In this document: in pieces, positions 6,235 to 10,774 of the stretch | Layout: the number at the start of each line of letters is the position of its first letter | Numbering within the stretch: the first letter of the stretch is position 1 | NCBI GenBank assembly: GCA_029573925.1 | Contig: JAKQBV010000492.1 | Coordinates: 1 to 10,774 of the forward strand | Direction: 5' to 3' | Source: a bacterium | GTDB taxonomy: Bacteria; UBP15; UBA6099 | Length of the DNA: 10,774 nt | The notes under the pieces: model-generated | Databases searched by the model: none | Seen by the model: only the letters and a program-made list of their open reading frames with translations | Told to the model about the DNA's origin: nothing | Translations under genes and position numbers: made by a program

Positions 6235-6297
6235 GCGTTTTTTTCGCAATGCTATTCAGGCAGTCGGCGTCGCAATGCCGTCTGCTGCAAAAAACGC
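6235..6297. repeat. Nested imperfect inverted repeat
   Basis: GCGTTTTTT (6235-6243) pairs perfectly with AAAAAACGC (6289-6297). Within it GCAGTCGGC (6260-6268) pairs 8 of 9 with GCCGTCTGC (6277-6285). The stretch is noncoding. It could be a remnant element or a structured transcript end beyond hicBA. Confidence 0.4.
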
Positions 6298-6338
6298 ATC
6301 GAAGCAGTCCACTTAAGCGTTCAATATGGAGCTGAGTT

Positions 6339-6543
6339 TTTAACCCGGATTCGTCGATAGAGCCGGCAAACCGGGGCGATTTTCATAGCGGCGAACTCAC
6401 GCACAAAGCAAGTTTGTGCGTGCCACCCATTTATATTGTTCATGAACCCTATGTTCTATTCACTGCAAAAACGCGCTTTGCGCTCCGCGTTTCATCCGCT
6501 CTTAACAATCGCTCCCGAATCCTAATGACGGATTCGGGTTTAA
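6339..6543 (+). mobile_element. 195-bp MITE-like element, copy 2, with 5-bp target duplications
   Basis: The element proper is 6344-6538, again exactly 195 bp, flanked by TTTAA at 6339-6343 and 6539-6543. Apart from a handful of substitutions it matches copy 1 at 702-896 end to end, while the outside sequences are unrelated. That defines both ends and shows insertion with a 5-bp duplication. The internal hairpin CACGCACAAA/TTTGTGCGTG is unchanged. It lies between hicBA and the MazF-type pair. Confidence 0.78.
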
Positions 6544-6549
6544 TGGCTT

Positions 6550-6607
6550 AATATGCAGTCGGATTGAGCGTGTGATTTCTGTGAAAAACGGAGTGAATAT
6601 GCAGTCG
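6550..6607 (+). repeat. 12-bp direct repeat pair
   Basis: AATATGCAGTCG occurs at 6550-6561 and 6596-6607, 34 bases apart, between the MITE copy and the stop of the MazF-type gene. Its meaning is unknown and it may be the trace of a small duplication. Confidence 0.3.
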
Positions 6608-6622
6608 AAAGTTTAAGAACAT

Positions 6623-6958
6623 CTAATCAGCTTGCATAATGTCAACTATCTTTCGGGTGATTCCAATGAATTTATCCCGCCTGAGATGTCCTATACGATA
6701 AAGGATAATGTTCTGATCTGCTGTAAAAATACGATTCGGCCTGACGTTGCTGCTTTGCTTGAGAGAACCATCGTCGAAATCGGCATCTTCAATTGAGACG
6801 GAATATCTGTCCTTGATTTGCCTGCTGGTTATCTGGCAGAGGATATAATCGTCCCCATCAAGGTCAGCGATAACAAGCGCCGGACGCCTCTTTGCCTCAG
6901 TCAGATCAGAAAAAGGGAATGGGACAATAACGACATCGCCTCTTATAAATTTTGCCAA
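6623..6958 (-). CDS. MazF/PemK-type mRNA interferase toxin
   Basis: This gene encodes 111 residues, starting at a TTG (6958). That start is chosen because AGGAGG lies seven bases before it and the family's N-terminus (FIRGDVVIVPFPFSDL) begins immediately after it; the longer frame to 6985 adds only antitoxin-gene shadow. The SH3-like MazF/PemK fold is recognisable: RGDVVIVPFPFSD, KRRPALVIAD with the conserved RRP arginine at about 25, CQITS at 41-45, and the C-terminal ILYRIGHLRRDKFIGI helix/strand. Members cut single-stranded RNA, or ribosome-bound mRNA, in the cytoplasm. The start overlaps the upstream antitoxin by 16 bases, so translation is coupled. All key motifs are intact. The exact RNA target is not predictable. 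Confidence 0.88.
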   Translation of the reverse strand: MAKFIRGDVVIVPFPFSDLTEAKRRPALVIADLDGDDYILCQITSRQIKDRYSVSIEDADFDDGSLKQSSNVRPNRIFTADQNIILYRIGHLRRDKFIGITRKIVDIMQAD

Positions 6959-7137
6959 GCCTGATCCTCCTCTGGTCTCAACCAATCTTTTTTAAGCGAG
7001 GACTCGCTGGCAACGGCAATCCCCAATTTCTTCCGTGAATCGCTTGATTTTAAAAAGCGGATGAAATCCAATATTTCTTCGACAAAAGACTCCGGAAGAT
7101 GCTCGATTTCATTTATAATCGAATCTTTTCCTGTCAT
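6943..7137 (-). CDS. Antitoxin of the MazF-type pair (DUF2281-like)
   Basis: This gene encodes 64 residues from the ATG at 7137; a GTG three codons earlier (7146) is also possible. The N-terminal helix MTGKDSIINEIEHLPESFVEEILDFIRFLK matches the short DUF2281-like antitoxins, in which LPE..EEVLDFI.FLK is the recurring pattern. The acidic/aromatic tail DWLRPEEDQAWQNL is the sort of disordered segment that wraps its toxin. There is no obvious DNA-binding domain apart from the N-terminal helical part. The gene lies directly upstream of and overlaps the MazF-type toxin, the standard antitoxin-first order. Upstream on the same strand lies the decayed PIN fragment and a duplicated promoter (7464-7492) that may drive this operon. 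Confidence 0.8.
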   Translation of the reverse strand: MTGKDSIINEIEHLPESFVEEILDFIRFLKSSDSRKKLGIAVASESSLKKDWLRPEEDQAWQNL

Positions 7138-7175
7138 TATTCTCACATCCCTCTCATTCTTAAATTGACTTCTCT

Positions 7176-7280
7176 TTAAAGTTTACCCGGAAAACGAAAT
7201 ATTTCCATCGTAACCATATGCATTTCCACGAACAGGAAATCCCAGATATGTGTCTCAATATAGAGCTTGAGCTTCTTAAT
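7176..7280 (-). pseudogene. 5' fragment of a PIN-domain toxin gene (decayed)
   Basis: Reading down from 7280 the frame gives (I)KKLKLYIETHIWDFLF, which matches residues 1-16 of the intact PIN toxin at 8708-9187 (MKKLKLYIETSVWGFL) and then runs off into unrelated sequence to a stop at 7176. DNA similarity to the intact locus also extends about 35 bases upstream of the start. The start codon is ATT instead of ATG, and the remaining ~140 codons, including all but the first acidic active-site residue, are missing. It is therefore a dead remnant of a second copy of this PIN module, lying just upstream of the MazF-type pair. Confidence 0.65.
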
Positions 7281-7294
7281 AGTTCTATTTTGCT

Positions 7295-7417
7295 TCAATA
7301 CGGGATTTCTTTCAAGCGCTCTGGTTTTATGTATGCAGCGATGATGCCGAATTGCGTAAACTTATTCTTAAAATAGCGCCTGACACTGGTTTCCGCGCCG
7401 CCCTCGCGGCAGCGCAT
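7295..7417 (-). CDS. Possible 40-residue ORF starting inside the duplicated leader (weak)
   Basis: The ATG at 7417 is the same ATG found in the 60-bp repeat upstream of the DUF445 gene. It opens MRCREGGA, shared with copy 1, then diverges to a short basic sequence ending KPERLKEIPY, with a stop at 7295. There is no ribosome binding site. It may be a chance frame or the fusion of the copied leader to the remains of the region upstream of the PIN fragment. Confidence 0.25.
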   Translation of the reverse strand: MRCREGGAETSVRRYFKNKFTQFGIIAAYIKPERLKEIPY

Positions 7418-7452
7418 TAACCCGCGCGCGCCAGCCCGGCCCGTCTGCCCGC
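7393..7452 (-). repeat. 60-bp GC-rich leader repeat, copy 2
   Basis: These 60 bases are identical to 3831-3890, in the same orientation and at the same distance from a TATAAT box. They are embedded in otherwise AT-rich accessory DNA. No DUF445 gene follows here. On the minus strand it leads toward the PIN fragment and the MazF-type operon. Confidence 0.8.
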
Positions 7453-7463
7453 CAGCATCACGC

Positions 7464-7492
7464 ATTATAAGCTCGCTCGACCAGTTTGAGAA
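7464..7492 (-). promoter_or_regulatory. Sigma70-like promoter, copy of the DUF445 promoter
   Basis: On the minus strand, TTCTCA (7487-7492), a 17-base spacer and TATAAT (7464-7469) match the geometry of the promoter at 3903-3931, followed by the identical leader. If active it would transcribe through the PIN fragment into the antitoxin/toxin pair at 7137-6623. Confidence 0.5.
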
Positions 7493-7624
7493 ATATCGAC
7501 GCTTTCCATGTTTGGACAACACCGGACGAACGTGTCAATTGGAAAAATAGAAAATGCGGACATCTTAAGTCGCGGAAGCCGCTTTTTATGATAATATGAG
7601 GTGAGTCGTTTTAGGAATTATCAG

Positions 7625-7657
7625 CAACGCAGATTTGCGCGCTGCGGTTCTGCGTTG
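7625..7657 (+). other. Leader hairpin upstream of zinc-ribbon gene
   Basis: CAACGCAG (7625-7632) pairs perfectly with CTGCGTTG (7650-7657), 24 bases before the ATG at 7682. It is not followed by a T-run, so it is not a terminator. It may affect translation or be incidental. Confidence 0.35.
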
Positions 7658-7681
7658 AGAACATGAATGAAAAGGGAAAAT

Positions 7682-8164
7682 ATGTATTGCGAAAAATGCG
7701 GCGTAAAAACTCTCGACGGGATGAATATATGCGAGCAATGCGAATTTGCGGCTGAGTGGCGAAAAAAATCGGGTATAGACAAATATGCTCAAAAGGCAAT
7801 TCCGGTTCCTCAAGAAATAAGGTTTTTCAACCCCGGAGCTTTCTTGCTCGGTTGGATATGGGCGCTTGCCCATAGACTATGGGCGTTAGGACTTATGTAT
7901 TTATTTGTGTTTGTTGTTTTTCCGAATTTGCTTCGAATCGCGCTAGAACACGACAAGATCGATATTATGGCCTACATTGCGATAAACATTGCATTGTTTA
8001 TTGCGCAGATTGCGTTTTCGATATACTTAGGAATCACTGGCAACGAAAAAGCATGGAAAGCCCGTCCACGAGACAACGTTCAAAAGTTCTTAAAGGCTCA
8101 GAGAAATTGGGCAGTTGTCGGAATAGCACACGTAGCGCTGATAATTGTGTCTTTGCTTGTTTAG
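7682..8164 (+). CDS. Zinc-ribbon membrane protein
   Basis: This gene encodes 160 residues. The ATG at 7682 is preferred over the one 15 bases upstream because AAAAGGG lies six bases before it and the zinc ribbon starts at once. The N-terminus is a CxxC-x10-CxxC zinc ribbon (Cys 3, 6, 17 and 20). A short linker leads to RFFNPGAFLLGWIWALAHRLWALGL, then at least two further hydrophobic helices, a LGITGNEKAWKARP loop and a final hydrophobic segment near the C-terminus. The combination (N/P-GAFLL-W-W-L-H/N--W, then G-GNE-AW) is recognisable from small uncharacterised zinc-ribbon/DUF2628-like inner-membrane proteins. No function is established. It is monocistronic and faces the minus-strand genes. 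Confidence 0.75.
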   Translation: MYCEKCGVKTLDGMNICEQCEFAAEWRKKSGIDKYAQKAIPVPQEIRFFNPGAFLLGWIWALAHRLWALGLMYLFVFVVFPNLLRIALEHDKIDIMAYIAINIALFIAQIAFSIYLGITGNEKAWKARPRDNVQKFLKAQRNWAVVGIAHVALIIVSLLV

Positions 8165-8234
8165 CAGTTGTGTTCAAATCGTGGCTCACTTCACTTGTGT
8201 TAAAAAATTGAATATCAGTATATGGCTATTTGCA

Positions 8235-8306
8235 AGGCCGTGATCGGAATCGAACCGATGATGAAGGTTTTGCAGACCTCCCCCTTAGCCACTTGGGTAC
8301 ACGGTT
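8235..8306 (-). tRNA. tRNA-Cys(GCA), inner copy with damaged acceptor stem (probable pseudo-tRNA)
   Basis: On the minus strand this is identical to the tRNA-Cys at 10210-10281 except for the first two bases, which read AA instead of GG. The anticodon loop CTGCAAA, D arm, T arm (ATCGG TTCGATT CCGAT) and the U discriminator are kept, but A1 and A2 now face C72 and C71, so the acceptor stem loses its first two pairs. CCA is not encoded. It would probably be processed and charged poorly. Its position, facing away from the intact copy with the PIN and HEPN genes between, suggests the distal end of an inserted element. Confidence 0.75.
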
Positions 8307-8541
8307 GGTGATTCTTGGTTTTTTGCGTCTCGCCGCCGGGTCGAGCGGCGGATGGCGGGAATCGGCGTTTCCGCCCTGTAACAATGCCATCGCGCAACAA
8401 ACGCGCGCCAACCAGTCTGCGAAATTATGTGTCGATGCCGTTTATCAAGCGTTCAATTTGAGGCCGAAGTTTTAATAGGAAGCGTAAGGCGATTGGATTC
8501 GCTATTGCAGTGAAAAGAGCTAGTAGTCTTCAAAGAGTGTT
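8307..8541. other. Intergenic region with small hairpins
   Basis: There is no gene here. Two small stems occur close together: CGCCGC/GCGGCG near 8329-8348, and GGCGGGAA/TTTCCGCC near 8353-8374 (one G-U). The sequence then becomes AT-rich toward the small gene ending at 8542. Nothing resembles an integrase or recombination gene. Confidence 0.35.
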
Positions 8542-8721
8542 TCATCTCGTAATCTTAGAAAGCCGGCGAAGTTTTACCCCGCTCTCTCTTTCAAACTCAT
8601 CAGACAATCGTTTGTCGTAAGCTATCTGCTCCTCAGGCGACAAATCTTTTGTTTCTTCGTGCTGTTTACGTCTGATCTCCCGTATTTCTCGCATCGTCTT
8701 GGGTTCTTCAATCTTCTTCAA
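8542..8721 (-). CDS. Small partner (putative antitoxin) of the PIN toxin
   Basis: This gene encodes 59 residues, starting with TTG at 8721. The start is fixed by AGGAGG nine bases upstream, which lies inside the end of the PIN gene. The product is very hydrophilic and helical: KKIEEPKTMREIREIRRKQH, then EETKDLSPEEQIAYDKRLSD, ending in a basic KLRRLSKITR. The TKDLSPEEQI core is a pattern I associate with short proteins encoded next to PIN toxins of this type. It overlaps the PIN stop by 14 bases, so translation is coupled. The order is toxin first, antitoxin second. That it neutralises the PIN protein is inferred from position, size and charge. Confidence 0.7.
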   Translation of the reverse strand: MKKIEEPKTMREIREIRRKQHEETKDLSPEEQIAYDKRLSDEFERESGVKLRRLSKITR

Positions 8722-9187
8722 TGTGTATCACCTCCTGTGGCGTGCGAATCTGAATTTCATGATATCCATGAATGCGGTTTATCGCATTCACCAAATCGTA
8801 AGTTTTCATTTTTACAAGATGTTTCTGGTTCCAACTGATCAACGCTTTCATCCCAAAAACCGACGCATGCGCAAGATGCAACAGGTCCCTGAAATGATTT
8901 CTTGTCAGAACGCCATTTTGAACGTAAGTCTCCGCGAGACTGCGGACTTCTTCATCCACCTCGAGCAGAACCGGATCATACTTCTCAACCAGTTTATATA
9001 GCTTCATGCGTCTGGCGTCGGCGGCGTCTCTGAATTCCGCCATGACTGTTTCCGAAATAAAAACATCATATTTTTCGGATTCAATCTCCTTGAAAAACGC
9101 TTCGGTTGCGACCTTTTTCTCCGGGACATCGTCATCAAGCAAGAATCCCCAGACCGATGTCTCAATGTACAGCTTTAGCTTCTTCAT
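8708..9187 (-). CDS. PIN-domain (VapC-like) ribonuclease toxin
   Basis: This gene encodes 159 residues. PIN-domain toxins are Mg-dependent RNases that cut tRNA, rRNA or mRNA in the cytoplasm. The opening strand KLYIETSVWGF carries the first acidic residue as Glu9, where most VapC proteins have Asp. SETVMAEF carries Glu46/Glu51, and FRDLLHLAHAS carries Asp101. The WNQKHLV motif at 119-125 and the ending RTPQEVI are typical of the VapC subgroup that has WNFKH. The active-site set therefore looks complete. The ATG at 9187 lacks a good ribosome binding site. The 59-residue gene overlapping its 3' end is its likely antitoxin. A decayed 5' fragment of a close relative lies at 7176-7280. Confidence 0.88.
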   Translation of the reverse strand: MKKLKLYIETSVWGFLLDDDVPEKKVATEAFFKEIESEKYDVFISETVMAEFRDAADARRMKLYKLVEKYDPVLLEVDEEVRSLAETYVQNGVLTRNHFRDLLHLAHASVFGMKALISWNQKHLVKMKTYDLVNAINRIHGYHEIQIRTPQEVIHIEED

Positions 9188-9343
9188 ATTTATATTTTAC
9201 TTCAATGCCATATTTCTTTCCAGCGTGTCCGATGCACTATCTTTGCCGAATGATTCAATAGACTAAAGAGAAAGTCACAAAGCAATGGGAAACGACGATT
9301 GGGATTGGTTTGTGATTACTGCGAATAATATAATATAATACAA

Positions 9344-9841
9344 TTACAATTGTGGGTTTGTAAAACCACTAATTTGGCGATGCAAATACCGCCTCTTAAT
9401 TTCATAACATAAAGATTGTACGAATGAACCCAAATCACCGCATGATATTTCAGCACAGAATGGGTCTTTGCCGTCTTTGCGGTTATCCGTGAAAGTTATC
9501 TTTGCATCGGAACTGATCGAAAAACGACCATGTGCAATCGAGTTTCGTAGCCGTCTCAATACGTCTTTATTCTGGCCTATTGTGATATTAAACTTGGAAA
9601 AATCGAGTCTCTTATCGTCAATGCTTTTAATTGCGGTTTCGCGAGGATAAACAAAACAAATATACGCATAGGCCATCAAGATTCCGGGGTTGATAATATC
9701 ACACCCTTCGTGTTCTTCCGTGAAAGCCTTCAAAGCACCTTGAACATTTTGGTCATTTGTCTTAGTCGACTGAAAAAGCCAAGATATTGATATCTGCGCT
9801 TGTGTTACCAAGTTCCAATCTGTTTCGTGTTGATTAATCAT
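9344..9841 (-). CDS. HEPN-motif protein (candidate RNase or abortive-infection type)
   Basis: This gene encodes 165 residues, apparently all helical at the front. The segment LRRLRNSIAHGRF contains R99-N-S-I-A-H104, the R-x4-6-H signature of HEPN domains, with the usual polar residue after the Arg; in active members this pair is the RNase active site. The upstream helix NPGILMAYAYICFVYP resembles the membrane-free hydrophobic core of HEPN nucleases of the pEK499_p136-like group, but that assignment is tentative. HEPN proteins of this size occur in toxin-antitoxin and phage-defence loci. There is no adjacent nucleotidyltransferase (MNT) partner. No ribosome binding site is seen, and TATAAT lies eight bases before the ATG, so a leaderless mRNA is possible. 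Confidence 0.7.
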   Translation of the reverse strand: MINQHETDWNLVTQAQISISWLFQSTKTNDQNVQGALKAFTEEHEGCDIINPGILMAYAYICFVYPRETAIKSIDDKRLDFSKFNITIGQNKDVLRRLRNSIAHGRFSISSDAKITFTDNRKDGKDPFCAEISCGDLGSFVQSLCYEIKRRYLHRQISGFTNPQL

Positions 9842-9848
9842 ATTTTAA

Positions 9849-9854
9849 ATTATA
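9849..9854 (-). promoter_or_regulatory. Possible -10 box of the HEPN gene
   Basis: A consensus TATAAT on the minus strand ends eight bases before the ATG at 9841. The -35 region is poor (TGGACT at 18 bp). Transcription from it would start at or next to the ATG, giving a leaderless message. The surroundings are AT-rich, so chance is possible. Confidence 0.35.
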
Positions 9855-9902
9855 TCAGAATTTGGCAAGTACAGTCCATTCTATACTGTTAATATTTTGC
9901 AG

Positions 9903-9961
9903 CAATAATCAGTTTATGACAACATCTTAAATGGGCGATGAAGGAGGGCGTGGCATAATGA
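9903..9961 (+). repeat. ~60-bp dispersed repeat, copy 2
   Basis: This aligns with 5461-5520, sharing CAATAAT, CAGTT-ATG, CAACATCTT, GGGCGAT and the closing AATGA, with small gaps. It precedes the third MITE copy, whereas copy 1 precedes hicBA. It is unrecognised. Confidence 0.45.
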
Positions 9962-10004
9962 TGCTTATGGGCAATTAGTTGACTCGCGGTTGTTGTGTTC
10001 AAAG

Positions 10005-10205
10005 GCGGGATTTGTCGATAGAGCCGGCGAACCGGGGCGATATTCATAGTGTCGAATTGCTTCACACGCACAAACGAAGTTTGTGCGTGCTACCCATCAA
10101 TGCTGTTCATGAATGTTGTGTTCTATTCACTGCAAAAACGCGCTTTGCGCCTCGCGTTTCATCCACTCTGAACAATAGCTCCCGAATCTTAACGACGGAT
10201 TCGGG
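10005..10205 (+). mobile_element. MITE-like element, copy 3 (diverged), abutting tRNA-Cys
   Basis: This is 201 bp and aligns over its whole length with the 195-bp copies at 702-896 and 6344-6538. It has many more substitutions and a 6-bp net insertion before the internal hairpin. The hairpin is kept (CACGCACAAA/TTTGTGCGTG), and its loop change GCAAG to CGAAG adds a C-G pair. The 5-base flanks (CAAAG and ATAAA) do not match, so the target duplication has decayed or the insertion is older. Its right end is five bases from the 3' end of the intact tRNA-Cys. Confidence 0.7.
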
Positions 10206-10209
10206 ATAA

Positions 10210-10281
10210 AGGCCGTGATCGGAATCGAACCGATGATGAAGGTTTTGCAGACCTCCCCCTTAGCCACTTGGGTACACGGCC
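10210..10281 (-). tRNA. tRNA-Cys(GCA), intact
   Basis: The minus strand folds as a full cloverleaf. The acceptor stem GGCCGTG/CACGGCC is perfect. The D stem is CCC/GGG. The anticodon stem GAGGT/ACCTT carries loop CTGCAAA (anticodon GCA). The T arm is ATCGG TTCGATT CCGAT. The discriminator is U, as expected for tRNA-Cys. CCA is not encoded. It lies 57 bases downstream of metW on the same strand and has the third MITE copy against its 3' end. A near-identical, damaged copy lies at 8235-8306. Confidence 0.93.
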
Positions 10282-10338
10282 GGTTTGTTGAAGCCGGATG
10301 ATTGTTGTGTTTGCTTCCTCCTTCGGCGCGGCGGGCTT

Positions 10339-10774
10339 CTATATCGAGTATTCCGGCGCGGGGCCGGTTTTCTCGACCACCACGAGTATTTCTTCGGCGT
10401 ACATGTTGTCGCTTGGCGACAGTATACTGACGACGCCTTCTGCGACGAAGGCGTATCCTTTGACTATGCGGACGTTCGAGCGGGCGGCCCAGTCCCTGAA
10501 GTCGTTCAGGGTGAAAAGGTGTATGTTGGGGGTCTCGTGCCATTGGTAGGGCAGGGCGCCGCCTACGGGCATTCGCCCGGATGTCATCAGGTCGTGCAAG
10601 ACCCTGTAATTGGCAAAGTTCGGGAATGAGACGATGCCGCGTCTGCCGATGCGGAGCATCTGACGAAGGGCTTCGTCGGGACGGCGAAGGGTCTGCAATG
10701 TCTCTTCTAGCACGACGTAGTCGAAGCTGTCGTCCGGGAACCCGGCGAGACCGTTCTCGATGTCGCCGTGGAAG
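10339..10774 (-). CDS. metW: MetW methyltransferase-like protein, 5' end outside window
   Basis: The C-terminal 144 residues are present, with a TAG stop at 10339-10341; the frame is open to the window edge, so the N-terminus with the SAM-binding GxGxG loop is missing. The visible part reads FHGDIENGLAGFPDDSFDYVV, then LEETLQTLRRPDEALRQMLRIGRRGIVSFPNFANYRV, the highly characteristic MetW sequence, followed by LPYQWHETPNIHLFTLNDF. MetW works with homoserine O-acyltransferase (MetX) in methionine synthesis, and metX normally lies immediately upstream, which would be beyond the right edge. It is GC-rich like the thiolase and DUF445 genes, so it marks the return to core chromosome after the accessory region. 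Confidence 0.93.
   Translation of the reverse strand, partial: FHGDIENGLAGFPDDSFDYVVLEETLQTLRRPDEALRQMLRIGRRGIVSFPNFANYRVLHDLMTSGRMPVGGALPYQWHETPNIHLFTLNDFRDWAARSNVRIVKGYAFVAEGVVSILSPSDNMYAEEILVVVEKTGPAPEYSI

Noticed and set aside
6943..7146. VapB/AbrB swapped-hairpin antitoxin identity for the MazF-type partner
   Set aside because: The visible LPESFVEEILDFIRFLK helix fits DUF2281-like proteins better, and no AbrB-type beta motif is seen.
7295..7522. Full 75-codon minus-strand frame through the second leader copy
   Set aside because: It spans the promoter box itself, so the part before the ATG at 7417 cannot be translated from that promoter; only the shorter frame is listed, at low confidence.
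10282..10338. CCGGTTT/AAGCCGG hairpin between metW and tRNA-Cys as a terminator
   Set aside because: The stem is seven pairs with a G-U, and on the minus strand it is not followed by a T-run.
10127..10629. Frames of 114-138 codons over the tRNA-Cys and the metW 3' end
   Set aside because: They overlap an unambiguous tRNA and metW on the other frame or strand and carry no family features.

Overview
The window is bacterial chromosomal DNA from an organism I cannot place. Sigma70-like promoters, AGGAGG-type ribosome binding sites, a MetW homologue and a DUF445 protein all say Bacteria. GC-rich housekeeping genes sit beside AT-rich accessory DNA packed with small repeats and toxin-antitoxin pairs. 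This is typical of repeat-rich genomes from uncultivated lineages, but no gene here fixes a phylum.

Layout. Positions 1-408 (+) are the C-terminal third of an acetyl-CoA acetyltransferase (thiolase). From 409 to 1072 is a convergent intergenic region holding two related terminator hairpins in inverted orientation, a 69-bp double-hairpin repeat, a 195-bp MITE-like element and a GC-rich cruciform. Positions 1073-2085 (-) are a two-gene operon of START/SRPBCC-like proteins. Positions 2215-3807 (-) encode a DUF445 membrane protein with its own promoter. Positions 4189-5175 (-) encode an AT-rich, exported or membrane-anchored protein with thrombospondin type 3-like calcium-binding repeats.

From about 5200 to 10210 the DNA is accessory. 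It holds a hicB-hicA pair (5662-6053, +) bracketed by two copies of a hairpin repeat, a second MITE copy (6344-6538), a MazF/PemK-type pair (6623-7137, -), a decayed 5' fragment of a PIN toxin gene (about 7176-7280), and a duplicate of the DUF445 promoter/leader (7393-7492). A zinc-ribbon membrane protein (7682-8164, +) follows. Then come a PIN toxin with a small partner gene that I found downstream by hand (8542-9187, -), a HEPN-motif protein (9344-9841, -) and a third, diverged MITE copy. The PIN/HEPN block is bounded by two near-identical tRNA-Cys genes (8235-8306 and 10210-10281, both -). The outer one, next to core gene metW (10339 to the window end, -), is intact. The inner one has a broken first two acceptor base pairs, the arrangement expected at the far end of an element inserted at a tRNA 3' end.

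Taken together, the right half looks like a small toxin/RNase island built by tRNA-directed insertion and short-repeat mobility between the core genes. The most interesting unexplained items are: the 195-bp element with exact 5-bp target duplications at two sites; the tRNA-bounded cassette; the duplicated promoter-leader-start-codon cassette; and the hairpin repeats bracketing hicBA.
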